NCBI GenBank assembly: GCA_000474255.1
Contig: BATO01000018.1
Location: 23,437 to 87,436 of the forward strand
DNA length: 64,000 bases
DNA from: Aquipseudomonas alcaligenes MRY13-0052
GTDB lineage: Bacteria; Pseudomonadota; Gammaproteobacteria; Pseudomonadales; Pseudomonadaceae
Reading direction: 5' to 3'
Shown here: positions 1 through 12,654 of the stretch, one piece after another
How the letters are laid out: every line of letters begins with the position of its first letter
How positions within the stretch are numbered: the stretch's first letter is position 1
The notes under the pieces: model-generated
Seen by the model: only the letters and a program-made list of their open reading frames with translations
The model's database searches: none
Told to the model about the DNA's origin: nothing
Program-made: the position numbers and the translations under genes

Positions 1-422
1 ACGGGGCGGACGTCCACCAAGGAGCCCGGCAGGAACGCGCGGATGCCGCTGACGTCGACGGTGAAACCGCCTTTGACCTTGCCGTTGATAACGCCCTTGA
101 CCACTTCTTCAGCAGCGAAAGCAGCTTCCAGAACAATCCAGCACTCGGCGCGCTTGGCTTTCTCGCGGGACAGCTTGGTTTCACCAAAGCCATCTTCTAC
201 CGCGTCCAGCGCAACGTGAACTTCGTCACCCACGCTGATGGTCAGCTCGCCCTGTTCGTTGTAGAACTGCTCGACCGGGATGACGCCCTCGGACTTGAGG
301 CCAGCATGCACGGTGACCCAGTCACCGTCGATGTCGACCACGATGCCGGTGATGATGGCACCCGGCTGCATGTCGAGGGATTTCAGGCTTTCTTCAAAAA
401 GTTCTGCAAAGCTTTCGCTCAT
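1..422 (-). CDS. rpsA: 30S ribosomal protein S1, N-terminal part (cut by window edge)
   Basis: Ribosomal protein S1 binds mRNA leaders on the 30S subunit and helps initiate translation. The visible part starts [13 protein letters not shown] and runs about 140 residues, covering the first S1/OB-fold repeats that dock S1 on the ribosome ([18 protein letters not shown], then a second repeat with [17 protein letters not shown]). The C-terminal repeats lie outside the window. Two in-frame ATGs occur at 428 and 422; 422 is preferred because an AGG Shine-Dalgarno core lies about 8 nt upstream and the MSESF start is typical of Pseudomonas. It follows cmk on the same strand but has its own promoter after the cmk terminator. 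Confidence 0.97.
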   Translation of the reverse strand, partial: MSESFAELFEESLKSLDMQPGAIITGIVVDIDGDWVTVHAGLKSEGVIPVEQFYNEQGELTISVGDEVHVALDAVEDGFGETKLSREKAKRAECWIVLEAAFAAEEVVKGVINGKVKGGFTVDVSGIRAFLPGSLVDVRP

Positions 423-732
423 GATCATACCTGTAGTCAAAGGCCACTAAAGGCCCTATTCCGCACTACCAGCAAATGCGGTCAAGTCAGTGATTAAAGG
501 TGAAAGGGACGTTAACTGGTATCCCGTTCCCCCCCTGCGGCACCACGTTCAGTCGGATGACTGGCAATGAGGCACATCCTTTCGGAATCAGAACCGGCTC
601 GACCTCTAACAAGAGAAATCAAGCCGACATAAGGGCTGGAATGTTAGCAATGAGGCTGACTGCCGTCAATTGCCACGACTTGGCGAAGCCCGGCATTCAG
701 CCCGACGGATCGCCAATGCCCTGGTCGCTGTG
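423..732. other. rpsA leader and promoter region, no gene
   Basis: This 310-bp stretch between the cmk terminator and rpsA holds no credible coding sequence. It contains a good sigma70-type promoter pointing to rpsA at 641-669, which predicts a leader of about 210 nt. E. coli rpsA is autoregulated through its leader; by analogy this long leader may do the same, but that is inference only. Confidence 0.6.
641..669 (-). promoter_or_regulatory. sigma70-type promoter of rpsA
   Basis: Read on the minus strand, TTGACG (669-664) is followed after exactly 17 nt by TAACAT (646-641), with an extended -10 TGC immediately before the -10. This is the best promoter match upstream of rpsA and sits just beyond the cmk terminator. 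Predicted start is near 634. Confidence 0.65.
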
Positions 733-771
733 AAAACGACAACGCCGCGACCGGGGGCCGCGGCGTTGTCG
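733..771 (-). terminator. Rho-independent terminator of the cmk operon
   Basis: A perfect 13-bp stem (737-749 paired with 759-771) with a 9-nt loop is followed on the minus strand by TTTT. It lies 15 nt past the cmk stop codon and would end the serC-to-cmk transcript before rpsA. Confidence 0.85.
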
Positions 772-785
772 GCGTAGATATCCGA

Positions 786-1472
786 TCAGTCATCCAGCCC
801 CAGATCAGCAAAAGCCGCGAGAATCCGCTCCAGCACCTCGTCGATGCTCAGATGGGTGGAGTCGAGGATCAGTGCATCCTTGGCGGGCTTGAGCGGCGCA
901 ACCGAGCGCTGTGTATCACGCTCATCCCGCTCGATGATCTCGTTCAGCAGGGAAGCCATCTCGACTTCCATGCCCTTGCCTTTCAACTGCAGATAGCGGC
1001 GGCGCGCGCGCTCTTCTGCAGTGGCAGTGAGGAATATCTTCAGCGGCGCATCGGGGAACACCACGGTCCCCATGTCGCGACCATCGGCGACCAGACCGGG
1101 CGCCTCCTGGAAGGCACGCTGACGCTGCAACAGCGCATCGCGCACCGCCGGCAATGCGGCAACCTGCGAAGCCCCCGCCCCCACCGTCTCGGTGCGGATG
1201 ACGTCGGAGACGTCCTCACCTTCGAGGATGATCCGCTGCACGCCACCGGCATTGGAGAGGAACTGCACATCGAGGTGCGCCGCCAGAACCTTCAGCGACT
1301 CCTCGTTGGTCAGGTCGACACCATGGTTACGCGCCGCGAAGGCCAGCAGGCGATAAAGCGCACCGGAGTCCAGCAGGTTCCAGCCGAGGCGCTTGGCCAG
1401 CAAGCCCGCGACCGTGCCCTTGCCCGAGCCACCCGGGCCGTCGATGGCGATGACCGGCGCTGCAGTATTCAT
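786..1472 (-). CDS. cmk: Cytidylate kinase
   Basis: Phosphorylates CMP and dCMP with ATP in the cytosol, feeding CTP/dCTP synthesis. It is 228 residues, usual for the family, with P-loop GPGGSGKG at residues 12-19, [13 protein letters not shown] in the middle and the Arg-rich lid [11 protein letters not shown]. The ATG at 1472 is chosen because [15 protein letters not shown] is the family start; an upstream in-frame extension has no family similarity. The ATG overlaps the tyrA-aroA stop by one base (TGATG), implying translational coupling. A strong terminator follows the gene. Confidence 0.97.
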   Translation of the reverse strand: MNTAAPVIAIDGPGGSGKGTVAGLLAKRLGWNLLDSGALYRLLAFAARNHGVDLTNEESLKVLAAHLDVQFLSNAGGVQRIILEGEDVSDVIRTETVGAGASQVAALPAVRDALLQRQRAFQEAPGLVADGRDMGTVVFPDAPLKIFLTATAEERARRRYLQLKGKGMEVEMASLLNEIIERDERDTQRSVAPLKPAKDALILDSTHLSIDEVLERILAAFADLGLDD

Positions 1473-3700
1473 CACTTGCCCTCTTCGGCGACTTGGATGC
1501 CCACTTGCGCCGCCAGCCCGAGGAAGTTCGGGAAGGAGGTCGCGACGTTGGCGCAATCATGGATACGGATTGCCCCACCCGCCCGCAGCGAAGCGACGCT
1601 GAAGGACATGGCGATACGGTGGTCGCCATGGCTCCAGACCTCACCACCACCGAAGGCACCGCCGTCGATGATGATGCCGTCCGGGGTCGGCTCAGCCTTC
1701 ACGCCCAGCGCTACCAGGCCATCTGCCATCACCTGGATGCGGTCGGACTCCTTGACCCGCAGCTCTTCTGCGCCACGCAGTACGGTACGCCCTTCGGCAC
1801 AGGCGGCAGCGACGAACAACACCGGGAACTCGTCGATGGCCAGCGGCACCAGGTCCTCGGGAATATCGATGCCCTTGAGCTTCGCGGCGCGCACGCGAAT
1901 ATCAGCAACCGGCTCGCCACCCACTTCGCGCCGGTTCTCCAAGGTGATATCGGCGCCCATCAGCTTGAGGATGTCGATCACGCCGGTACGGGTCGGGTTG
2001 ATGCCCACGTGTTCCAGCAGCAGTTCGGAGCCCTCGGCGATGCTCGCGGCGACCAGGAAGAAGGCTGCCGAGGAAATGTCCGCAGGCACTTCGATATGGG
2101 TCGAAGACAGCTTGTGACCGCTTTCCACGGTTGCAGTGCTGCCATCCACGGCAACGGGGTAGCCGAAGCCCTGCAGCATGCGCTCGGTGTGATCACGGGT
2201 CGGCGCGGGCTCGGTGACGGAGGTCTCACCGGCGGCATAGAGACCGGCGAGCAGCAGGCAGGATTTGACCTGAGCACTGGCCATCGGCATCTCGTAGCTC
2301 ATGCCGGTAAGGCGCTGGCCACCACGGATGACCATTGGCGGACGGCCTTCGGCGGCAGTTTCGATCACCGCGCCCATTTCGCGCAGCGGCTTGGCCACGC
2401 GATTCATCGGGCGCTTGGACAGCGAAGCGTCGCCGGTCAGGGTGGTGTCGAACGGCTGGGCGGCGAGCAGGCCACTGAGCAGGCGCATGGAGGTACCGGA
2501 GTTACCCAGGTACAACGGGCCGGGCGGCGGCTTCAGGCCATGCAGACCAACGCCATGGATGGTCACGCGACCATGGTGCGGGCCTTCGATGACCACCCCC
2601 ATGTCGCGGAACGCCTGCAGGGTCGCCAGGGCGTCTTCACCCTCGAGGAAACCCTCGACCTCAGTCGTGCCTTCAGCCAGGGAGCCGAGCATGATCGAGC
2701 GGTGGGAAATGGACTTGTCGCCCGGAACGCGGATACGCCCGGAAAGGCGGCCACCCGGCTGGGCCAGGTAAATCAGGTCGTTATTGTGCATGGCGTCCAC
2801 ATAGGCCCTGCGGGCCAAGATTTTACTGAAATGTTCGCGGGCGACGCGGGCGCGAGTGAAAACGCCCAGCAGTTGATGCCCATCCCCAGCGTCGACCGCG
2901 TCGCGCAAGGCGTCGAGGTCGCCACGAAATGCGTCCAGTACCCGCAGCACGGCCTCGCGGTTGGCGAGAAAGATGTCGTGCCACATGACTGGATCACTGC
3001 CAGCGATCCGCGTGAAGTCGCGGAAGCCACCGGCGGCATAGCGGAAAATCTCCAGGTTCTCGCTGCGCTTGGCGAGCGAATCCACCAGGCCGAATGCCAA
3101 CAGATGCGGCAAGTGGCTGGTGGCGGCAAGCACTTCGTCGTGATGCTCGACCTGCATGTGCTCGACGTCGGCACCCAGCTCGCGCCAGAGCGCATCGACC
3201 AGAGCCAGTGCGTCGGCATCGGTGGAATCCTGAGGCGTCAGGATCACTTTGTGGCGACTGAAGAGTGCGCCATTGGCCGCCTCCACCCCGCTCTGCTCGG
3301 AGCCGGCGATGGGGTGCCCGGGCACGAAACGCGCCGGCATACCATCGAAAGCCAGGCGCGCGGCACGCACGACATTGCCTTTGGCGCTGCCGACATCGGT
3401 CAGCACCACATTGCCGAGATCGAGCTGCGCCAGCTCTTTCAGCAGGCGCTCCATGGCCAGGATAGGCACGGCGAGCTGGATCACCGCAGCCCCCTGACAG
3501 GCGGCAGCGAGATCGACCTCGCAACGGTCCACCACCCCCAGCTCCACGGCCAGGCGGCGCGACTCGGCGTCCAGATCGACACCCACGACTTCATCGAACG
3601 CCCCCTTCTCACGCAGCCCCTTGGCAAAGGAGCCGCCGATCAGGCCAAGCCCGATCACCACGAGGCGCCCGAGCTTAGGAGAACGCTGTTGCAGCGGCAT
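1472..3700 (-). CDS. aroA: Bifunctional prephenate dehydrogenase / EPSP synthase
   Basis: A 742-residue fusion. Residues 1-300 are a TyrA prephenate dehydrogenase (tyrosine branch) with Rossmann motif GLGLIGG at 17-23 and GHPIAGSE at 128-135. Residues from about 307 are 5-enolpyruvylshikimate-3-phosphate synthase (AroA), with [10 protein letters not shown] near 326-335, LGNSGTSMR and the later RDHTERML. The fusion of a step before chorismate with a step after it is characteristic of Pseudomonas. ATG 3700 is chosen because the N-terminus then begins just before the Rossmann strand and starts 4 nt after the hisC stop. It sits in the hisC-pheA-serC operon and overlaps cmk by one base. Confidence 0.96.
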   Translation of the reverse strand: MPLQQRSPKLGRLVVIGLGLIGGSFAKGLREKGAFDEVVGVDLDAESRRLAVELGVVDRCEVDLAAACQGAAVIQLAVPILAMERLLKELAQLDLGNVVLTDVGSAKGNVVRAARLAFDGMPARFVPGHPIAGSEQSGVEAANGALFSRHKVILTPQDSTDADALALVDALWRELGADVEHMQVEHHDEVLAATSHLPHLLAFGLVDSLAKRSENLEIFRYAAGGFRDFTRIAGSDPVMWHDIFLANREAVLRVLDAFRGDLDALRDAVDAGDGHQLLGVFTRARVAREHFSKILARRAYVDAMHNNDLIYLAQPGGRLSGRIRVPGDKSISHRSIMLGSLAEGTTEVEGFLEGEDALATLQAFRDMGVVIEGPHHGRVTIHGVGLHGLKPPPGPLYLGNSGTSMRLLSGLLAAQPFDTTLTGDASLSKRPMNRVAKPLREMGAVIETAAEGRPPMVIRGGQRLTGMSYEMPMASAQVKSCLLLAGLYAAGETSVTEPAPTRDHTERMLQGFGYPVAVDGSTATVESGHKLSSTHIEVPADISSAAFFLVAASIAEGSELLLEHVGINPTRTGVIDILKLMGADITLENRREVGGEPVADIRVRAAKLKGIDIPEDLVPLAIDEFPVLFVAAACAEGRTVLRGAEELRVKESDRIQVMADGLVALGVKAEPTPDGIIIDGGAFGGGEVWSHGDHRIAMSFSVASLRAGGAIRIHDCANVATSFPNFLGLAAQVGIQVAEEGK

Positions 3701-3704
3701 GACA

Positions 3705-4817
3705 TCAGCCACGGGCAAGCACCTGCCCCAGAACGTCGAGGAAGCGCTGGTTCTCCTGGGGGAGACCGATGGAAACACGCAGGAAGTTCGGCATGCCATA
3801 ACCGGCTACCGGGCGCACGATAACGCCAGCAGCCAGCAAGGCCTTGTTGATCCCGGCAGTATCACGACCGAAATCGATGGCAATGAAGTTGCCACGGGAC
3901 GGAATCCACCCCAAGCCCAGAGCGCGGCAACCGTCTTCCAGTTGCGCCATGCCGGCATCATTGAGACGACGGCTTTCGGACAGGTAATCCACATCCGCCA
4001 GGGCCGCGCACGCGGCTGCCAGGGCGAGACTGTTGACGTTGAACGGCTGGCGCACACGGTTCAGCACATCGGCGACACGGGCCGAGGAAATCCCGTAGCC
4101 GACGCGCAGCGCAGCGAGGCCGAAAGCCTTGGAGAAGGTGCGGGAGACCAGCAGGTTCGGATAGCGCGCCAGGTAGTCGAGACCATCAGGCAGCTCATCG
4201 CCCGATGCATACTCGATATAGGCCTCATCCAGCACCACCAGCACGTTCTCCGGCACTTTGGCGAGGAAACCATCCAGCGCTTCAGGGCCGAACCAGGTAC
4301 CGGTCGGGTTGTTCGGGTTGGCGACGAAGACGACGCGGGTCTGCTCATCGATGGCCGCCAGCATCGCCGGCAGGTCATGGCCCCAATCCTTGGCCGGCAC
4401 CACCTTGGCAGTCGCACCGACAGCCTGGGTGACGATGGGATAGACGGCAAAAGCATGCTCGCTGAAGACCGCGTTCAGCCCCGGAGCCAGGTAGGCACGC
4501 CCCACCAGCTCGAGGATGTCGTTGGAGCCGTTGCCCAGGGTTACCTGGTCGGGTTGGACGTCGTAACGCTCGGCCAGACGGCGCTTGAGTTCGAAGCCAT
4601 TGCCGTCCGGGTAACGGGTCAGCTCGGCCAGCTCGGCACGAATGGCCTCGAGCACCTTCGGGCTCGGGCCCAAGGGGTTCTCGTTACTGGCCAGCTTGAC
4701 GATGCCGGCCGGGTCGAGGTTCAGCTCGCGGGCCAGCTCATCAACCGGCTTGCCCGGCACGTAAGGCGAAAGTTTCTGCACGCCCGGCTGTGCCAGGGCG
4801 AGGAAGTCGCAGCTCAT
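3705..4817 (-). CDS. hisC: Histidinol-phosphate/aromatic aminotransferase
   Basis: A class I/II PLP aminotransferase of 370 residues. Visible motifs are ANPNNPTGT (166-174), LDEAY (196-200), the PLP-binding lysine K230 in TFSKAFGLA, and LRVGYG after it. HisC enzymes transaminate imidazole-acetol phosphate, and many also act on aromatic keto acids. Placement between pheA and tyrA-aroA suggests it works on prephenate or phenylpyruvate here (the hisC2 paralogue of P. aeruginosa); that role is inference from context. A good AAGGAG lies 7 nt before ATG 4817. Confidence 0.93.
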   Translation of the reverse strand: MSCDFLALAQPGVQKLSPYVPGKPVDELARELNLDPAGIVKLASNENPLGPSPKVLEAIRAELAELTRYPDGNGFELKRRLAERYDVQPDQVTLGNGSNDILELVGRAYLAPGLNAVFSEHAFAVYPIVTQAVGATAKVVPAKDWGHDLPAMLAAIDEQTRVVFVANPNNPTGTWFGPEALDGFLAKVPENVLVVLDEAYIEYASGDELPDGLDYLARYPNLLVSRTFSKAFGLAALRVGYGISSARVADVLNRVRQPFNVNSLALAAACAALADVDYLSESRRLNDAGMAQLEDGCRALGLGWIPSRGNFIAIDFGRDTAGINKALLAAGVIVRPVAGYGMPNFLRVSIGLPQENQRFLDVLGQVLARG

Positions 4818-4844
4818 GGGCGCTCCTTGGGAAATCTCTTGGGT

Positions 4845-5939
4845 TCAGAGAACCGCTTTCGGGTAGGACCCCAGCACCTTCAGCGCCACGGCTTCCTGGT
4901 TGATCTTCTCCAGCACATCCTTGATCAGCGGATCACGGTAATGGCCGATGAAGTCGATGAAGAACACATAGGTCCACTTGCCGCTGCGGGACGGGCGGGT
5001 CTCGATACGGGTCAAGTCGATGCCATTGGTGTGGAAGGGCACCAACAACTCATGCAGCGCGCCGGGCTTGTTGCGCATGGAGACGATGACCGAAGTCTTG
5101 TCGTCGCCGGTGGGCGGCACTTCCTGGCTACCGATGATGAGGAAGCGCGTGGAGTTGTCCGGGCGGTCCTCGATCTTCTCGCAGAGCTTGGTCAGCCCAT
5201 AGAGGCTGGCGGCCATGTCGCCGGCGATGGCGGCGGAGTTCCACTCACTCTTCACCCGCTTGGCGGCGTCGGCGTTGCTGGAAACAGCCACACGCTCGAC
5301 GTTCGGGTAGTGCGCGTCCAGCCACTTGCGGCACTGGGCCAGGGACTGGGCGTGGGAATAGATGCGGGTGATGTTGTCGGTCTTGGTGGTATCCCCCACC
5401 AGCAGGTGATGGTGGATACGCAGCTCCACCTCACCGCAGATAACCATGTCGTGCTCGAGGAAGCTGTCCAGCGTGTGGTTGACCGCACCCTCGGTGGAGT
5501 TCTCCACCGGCACCACGCCGAAGTTGACCGCACCGGCCGCCACTTCGCGGAACACTTCGTCGATGGCGGCCATCGGCGTGCTGATCACCGCGTGACCGAA
5601 ATGCTTCATCGCCGCAGCCTGGGTGAAGGTACCCTCCGGCCCCAGGAAGGCGACCTTGAGCGGCTGCTCCAGCGCCAGGCAGGACGACATGATTTCGCGG
5701 AACAGCCGCGCCATCTCTTCGTTGTCCAGCGGCCCCTGGTTGCGCTCCATGATGTGCTTGAGCACCCAGGCTTCACGCTCGGGGCGATAGAAGATCGGCT
5801 TTTCGCCTTCCGGCAGAGCGGCCATCTTCACCCGCGCCACATCCTGGGCGCAGCGGGCGCGATCACTGATGAGCTCGAGGATCTTCTCGTCGAGGCTATC
5901 GATACGCAGGCGCAGGGCCTTCAGTTCGTGCTCGGACAT
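4845..5939 (-). CDS. pheA: Chorismate mutase / prephenate dehydratase (P-protein)
   Basis: A 364-residue bifunctional enzyme converting chorismate to prephenate and then phenylpyruvate for phenylalanine synthesis. Residues 1-90 are an AroQ chorismate mutase (LRLRIDSLDEKILEL). Residues about 95-270 are prephenate dehydratase, with GPEGTFTQAA, VENSTEGAVN and the catalytic TRF at 264-266. Residues about 280-360 are an ACT regulatory domain with GALHE (293-297) and IETRPSR, the Phe-binding motifs, so feedback inhibition is expected. Its ATG shares a base with the serC stop (TGATG), indicating coupling. Confidence 0.96.
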   Translation of the reverse strand: MSEHELKALRLRIDSLDEKILELISDRARCAQDVARVKMAALPEGEKPIFYRPEREAWVLKHIMERNQGPLDNEEMARLFREIMSSCLALEQPLKVAFLGPEGTFTQAAAMKHFGHAVISTPMAAIDEVFREVAAGAVNFGVVPVENSTEGAVNHTLDSFLEHDMVICGEVELRIHHHLLVGDTTKTDNITRIYSHAQSLAQCRKWLDAHYPNVERVAVSSNADAAKRVKSEWNSAAIAGDMAASLYGLTKLCEKIEDRPDNSTRFLIIGSQEVPPTGDDKTSVIVSMRNKPGALHELLVPFHTNGIDLTRIETRPSRSGKWTYVFFIDFIGHYRDPLIKDVLEKINQEAVALKVLGSYPKAVL

Positions 5940-7024
5940 CAGCCGCGCTCCTTCTCGAACTCAGCCATGTAGGCCACCAGGGCTTCGACTGCGTCCAGGC
6001 CAACGGCGTTATAGATGGAGGCGCGCATGCCGCCCACCGAGCGATGGCCCTTGAGGTTGAGCAGGCCACGGGCGTCGGCACCGACGAGGAAGTCCTTGTC
6101 CAGGCGCTCATCGGCCAGGCGGAACGGAACGTTCATCCACGAACGCGCATTCACTGCGATCGGGTTGGTATAGAAGTCGCTCTTGTCGATGTAGCCGTAG
6201 AGCAGTTCCTTCTTCGCGCGGTTGCGCTGCTCCATAGCCTCGACGCCGCCCTGCTCCTTCAGCCACTCGAACACCAGGCCCGAGAGGTACCAGGAGAAGG
6301 TCGCCGGCGTGTTGTACATGGAGCCGTTATCCGCGGCGATCTTGTAATTGAGCATGGTCGGGCAGGACGAGCGCGCGCGACCCAGAAGGTCCTCGCGGAC
6401 AATGACCACGACCAGGCCGCTCGGGCCGATGTTCTTCTGCGCGCCGGCGTAGATCAGGCCGAAGCGGGACACGTCGAGCGGGCGGGAGAGGATGTCGGAA
6501 GACATGTCCACAACCAGCGGCACATCGCCGGTCTCGGGAATCCAGTCGAACTGCAGGCCACCGATGGTCTCGTTGGAGGCGTAATGCAGGTAGGCGGCAT
6601 CAGCACTGAGTTTCCAGTCGTTCTGCCCGGGGATGGCGAAGTAGTCCAGGCCCTTGGCGCTGGCAGCAACGTTGACGCGGCCGTAGCGGGCAGCTTCCTC
6701 GATGCTCTTCTTCGACCAGATGCCGGTCTCGACGTAGTCGGCCACGCCGTTTTCCGGAAGCAGGTTCAGCGGGATCTCGGCGAACTGCTGGCTGGCACCG
6801 CCCTGGAGGAACAGCACCTTGTAGTTGGAGGGGATGGAGAGCAGGTCGCGCAGATCCTGCTCGGCCTTCTCGGCGATGGCGACATACTCGTCACTGCGAT
6901 GGCTCATCTCCATGACGGAGAGGCCCTTGCCTTGCCAATCGAGGAGTTCCGCCTGGGCGCGTTGCAGGACAGCTTCCGGAAGCGCGGCCGGGCCGGCGCA
7001 GAAGTTAAAGGCTCGCTTGCTCAC
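5939..7024 (-). CDS. serC: 3-phosphoserine/phosphohydroxythreonine aminotransferase
   Basis: A PLP enzyme transferring an amino group from glutamate to 3-phosphohydroxypyruvate (serine synthesis); it also serves pyridoxal phosphate synthesis. The product is 361 residues starting MSKRAFNFCAGPAALPE. The PLP lysine is K197 in YAGAQKNIGPSG; HRSDEY and the C-terminal GHRSVGGMRASIYNA are also present. The start is GTG 7024, since the family begins MSKRxFNF and the longer reading has no similarity. It is the first gene of the tightly packed serC-pheA-hisC-tyrA/aroA-cmk run. The 98-nt gap to gyrA has no clear terminator, so read-through from gyrA is possible. Confidence 0.95.
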   Translation of the reverse strand: MSKRAFNFCAGPAALPEAVLQRAQAELLDWQGKGLSVMEMSHRSDEYVAIAEKAEQDLRDLLSIPSNYKVLFLQGGASQQFAEIPLNLLPENGVADYVETGIWSKKSIEEAARYGRVNVAASAKGLDYFAIPGQNDWKLSADAAYLHYASNETIGGLQFDWIPETGDVPLVVDMSSDILSRPLDVSRFGLIYAGAQKNIGPSGLVVVIVREDLLGRARSSCPTMLNYKIAADNGSMYNTPATFSWYLSGLVFEWLKEQGGVEAMEQRNRAKKELLYGYIDKSDFYTNPIAVNARSWMNVPFRLADERLDKDFLVGADARGLLNLKGHRSVGGMRASIYNAVGLDAVEALVAYMAEFEKERG

Positions 7025-7122
7025 ATCCACTCTCACTGGGTAGCGCGGGGGCACCTGCACCCCCACTGATGGTCTTCTACCGAGTGGACAGGCCGGCTAG
7101 GGCCCGCCCGCTCTGCAGCTTC

Positions 7123-9894
<2,772 letters not shown>

Positions 9895-10112
9895 GAGAAG
9901 CCTGATTCCTTTTTCTAGTGAAACCCCGACACATCCTTCCTGGATGACGCGAGGCTCGTCGCCTGGCTGCGCCAGCACGACTCACGACAAATCAACGAGT
10001 TAAGCCACGGATCCGCACAGAATGCCGACCTTGCAAAGGGAGGCTCGATAACTGGCGGAGCTTACCACAGTCACTGCCCTGCACCCAGCCCCGCCGGGCG
10101 CAGGCCCACGCC

Positions 10113-11189
10113 TCAATGCAGGCGTTTGCGGCACATCAGTTGCGCCAGCTTGGCGGTATCGGGCCGCTCGACTATGCCTTTCTCGGTCACGATGGCGTCG
10201 ATCAGGTCCGCCGGGGTCACATCGAACACCGGATTGACCGCATGCACGTCGGCCGCGACACGCTTGCCACCTAATTCGAGCAGCTCGCGCCCTTCACGCT
10301 CCTCGATCGGAATGTCATCGCCGCTCTCCAGCGCCATATCGATGGTGGAGCTCGGCGCCACGACCATGAAGCGCACACCGTGGTGCATCGCACACACCGC
10401 CAACTGGTAGGTACCGATCTTGTTCGCCACATCGCCATTGGCAGTGATGCGGTCCGCCCCGACTATCACCCAGGTGATGCCAGCGGTCTTCATCAGGTGC
10501 GCCGCTGCCGCATCGACATTGAGACTGACTGGAACGCCTTCGTTGGCCAGCTCCCACGCGGTAAGGCGCGCGCCCTGCAACCAGGGGCGGGTCTCGTCGG
10601 CATAGACGCGCTCCACCAGTCCATCCAGGTGGGCGGCACGAATCACCCCCAATGCGGTACCGAAGCCGCCCGTGGCCAGGGCACCGGTATTGCAATGGGT
10701 CAACAGCGCCTGGGGATTGCCCTGGTGCTTGCGGATCAGCTCCATGCCCAGTTGGGCCATGGTCAGATTGGCCTCGCGGTCGCTTTCGTGAATGGAGACC
10801 GCTTCTGCCTCCAGCACCTGCAGCGGGTCTTCGCCATCCTTGAGGCGCTCCAGACGCTCGCGCATACGATTGAGCGCCCAGAACAGATTGACCGCCGTGG
10901 GTCGCGAGTCCGCCAGTACGCTGAAATCCTGCTCCAGCGCCTCACGCCAATCGCCGCCAGCCGCCAGCCGCGCACGGGCGCCCAGCACCAGCCCGTAGGC
11001 GGCACTGATGCCGATGGCCGGCGCACCGCGCACCACCATCAGGCGGATCGCTTCAGCGACGTCGGCCGCCGTGGCGTATTCCAGCCAGGTTTCCTCCTGG
11101 GGCAGGAGGCGCTGGTCGAGCAGTCGCAGGACCCCGTCCCGCCAGTCGATGGCGATCACCTTCTCGGCTGCCAACAGTTGCTCACGCAT
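10113..11189 (-). CDS. mtnA: Methylthioribose-1-phosphate isomerase
   Basis: Converts 5-methylthioribose-1-phosphate to methylthioribulose-1-phosphate in the methionine salvage pathway. It is 358 residues of the eIF2B-alpha/MtnA family. Family motifs are RGAPAIGI, the catalytic cysteine C166 in [10 protein letters not shown] and aspartate D246 in VGADRI. ATG 11189 ([11 protein letters not shown]) follows an AGGTG at correct spacing; the open frame upstream has no similarity. It is divergent from mtaD, which acts on the same metabolite family, across a 113-bp control region. Confidence 0.96.
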   Translation of the reverse strand: MREQLLAAEKVIAIDWRDGVLRLLDQRLLPQEETWLEYATAADVAEAIRLMVVRGAPAIGISAAYGLVLGARARLAAGGDWREALEQDFSVLADSRPTAVNLFWALNRMRERLERLKDGEDPLQVLEAEAVSIHESDREANLTMAQLGMELIRKHQGNPQALLTHCNTGALATGGFGTALGVIRAAHLDGLVERVYADETRPWLQGARLTAWELANEGVPVSLNVDAAAAHLMKTAGITWVIVGADRITANGDVANKIGTYQLAVCAMHHGVRFMVVAPSSTIDMALESGDDIPIEEREGRELLELGGKRVAADVHAVNPVFDVTPADLIDAIVTEKGIVERPDTAKLAQLMCRKRLH

Positions 11190-11213
11190 GGAACACCTCG
11201 CCACCAATAAACT

Positions 11214-11267
11214 CGCGGAAAAACCGCGGATTATAGCGATCCCGAGCCTGTCTGGCTCGGGTATACT
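11214..11267. promoter_or_regulatory. Divergent mtnA/mtaD promoter region with 8-bp palindrome
   Basis: A perfect inverted repeat, CCCGAGCC-tgtct-GGCTCGGG (11241-11261), is flanked by two outward-facing -10 hexamers: TATAAT on the minus strand (11235-11230) toward mtnA and TATACT on the plus strand (11262-11267) toward mtaD. Neither has a convincing -35 at 16-18 nt, so both promoters may need an activator, or the palindrome may be an operator blocking both. A smaller 5-bp inverted repeat, CGCGG-n5-CCGCG, lies at 11214-11228. Confidence 0.5.
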
Positions 11268-11302
11268 GCCGCGATATTTTCCTGCGCCCAGGATGCGCCA
11301 CC

Positions 11303-12628
11303 ATGCCCGACGCCAAAGCCCCGCTCGACCTGCTCCTGCTGCCAACCTGGATAGTCCCCGTGGAACCCGCAGGCGTGGTTCTGCGTGACCATGCGCTGGG
11401 CATCCGTGACGGGCGTATCGCGCTGATCGCCACGCGCGAAGAGGCCCTGCGCTGGCCCGCGACGGAAGTGCGCGAGCTGCCAGGCATGCTGCTGGCCCCC
11501 GGGCTGATCAACGCCCACGGCCACGCCGCCATGTCGCTGTTCCGTGGCATGGCGGACGACCTGCCGCTGATGACCTGGCTGGAGCAGCACATATGGCCGG
11601 CCGAGGCCAAATGGGTCGATGAGGCCTTCGTCCGTGACGGCACCGAACTGGCCATCGCCGAGCAGATCAAGGGCGGCATCACCTGCTTCTCCGAGATGTA
11701 CTTCTACCCCGCCGTGGCCAGCGAGGCGGTGCACGGCAGCGGGATCAAGGCGCAGATCACCATCCCGGTCATCGACTTCCCCATTCCCGGCGCCCTCGAC
11801 GCCGCCGAAGCCATCCGCCATGGCCTCGAACTGTTCAGCGACCTCAAGCACCACCCGCGCATCAAGGTCGCCTTCGGCCCCCATGCGCCCTACACGGTCA
11901 GCGACGACAAGCTAGAAAACATCCGCATGCTCGCCGAAGAGCTGGATGCCGGCATCCACATGCACGTGCAGGAAACCGCATTCGAGGTCCAACAGAGCCT
12001 GGAGCAGCGCGGTGAACGCCCCCTGGCCCGCCTGGCACGCCTCGGCCTGCTCGGCCCGCGCTTCCAGGCCGTGCACATGACCCAGATCAGCGATGAAGAC
12101 CTGGCACTGCTGGTAGAAAGCAACACCAGCGTCATCCATTGTCCGGAATCCAACCTAAAGCTCGCCAGCGGCTTCTGCCCGGTGGAGCGCCTGTGGCTGG
12201 CCGGGGTCAACGTCGCCGTGGGCACCGACGGTGCCGCCAGCAACAACGACCTCGACCTGCTGGGCGAAACCCGTACCGCCGCCATGCTGGCCAAGGCCGT
12301 CGCCGGCTCGGCCACCGCCCTGGACGCCCACCGCGCTCTGCGCATGGCTACGCTCAATGGAGCGCGGGCCCTGGGAATGGAACAGGACACCGGCTCGCTG
12401 GAGATCGGCAAGGCCGCCGACATGGTCGCCTTCGACCTCTCCGGGCTGGCCCAGCAACCGGTCTACGACCCGGTTTCGCAGCTTATCTATGCCACCGGCC
12501 GCGATTGCGTCCGGCACGTGTGGGTCGACGGCAAGGCCCTGCTCGATGCAGGCCGCCTCACCCGCCTGGACGAAGACCGCCTGATCGCCACCGCGAAAGC
12601 CTGGAGCGAGCGGATCGCCGGCCACTGA
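11303..12628 (+). CDS. mtaD: Methylthioadenosine deaminase-like amidohydrolase (TRZ/ATZ family)
   Basis: A metal-dependent amidohydrolase of 441 residues. Metal ligands visible are H72 and H74 in [14 protein letters not shown] later, and the catalytic region [15 protein letters not shown]. The family deaminates 5'-methylthioadenosine, S-adenosylhomocysteine or related adenosines. In P. aeruginosa the gene next to mtnA (recalled as PA3170) encodes MTA deaminase, making methylthioinosine for a variant methionine salvage route; the identical neighbourhood supports the same role here. An AGGA lies 9 nt before ATG 11303. ubiG follows after 26 nt, so they are probably co-transcribed. Confidence 0.88.
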   Translation: MPDAKAPLDLLLLPTWIVPVEPAGVVLRDHALGIRDGRIALIATREEALRWPATEVRELPGMLLAPGLINAHGHAAMSLFRGMADDLPLMTWLEQHIWPAEAKWVDEAFVRDGTELAIAEQIKGGITCFSEMYFYPAVASEAVHGSGIKAQITIPVIDFPIPGALDAAEAIRHGLELFSDLKHHPRIKVAFGPHAPYTVSDDKLENIRMLAEELDAGIHMHVQETAFEVQQSLEQRGERPLARLARLGLLGPRFQAVHMTQISDEDLALLVESNTSVIHCPESNLKLASGFCPVERLWLAGVNVAVGTDGAASNNDLDLLGETRTAAMLAKAVAGSATALDAHRALRMATLNGARALGMEQDTGSLEIGKAADMVAFDLSGLAQQPVYDPVSQLIYATGRDCVRHVWVDGKALLDAGRLTRLDEDRLIATAKAWSERIAGH

Positions 12629-12654
12629 ATTCCGATTGATGAAAAGGTGTCTCC

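Noticed and set aside
1493..3823. A 776-codon open frame on the plus strand opposite tyrA-aroA
   Set aside because: High GC gives long antisense frames; the minus strand carries an unambiguous fusion enzyme and the antisense product has no domain-like features.
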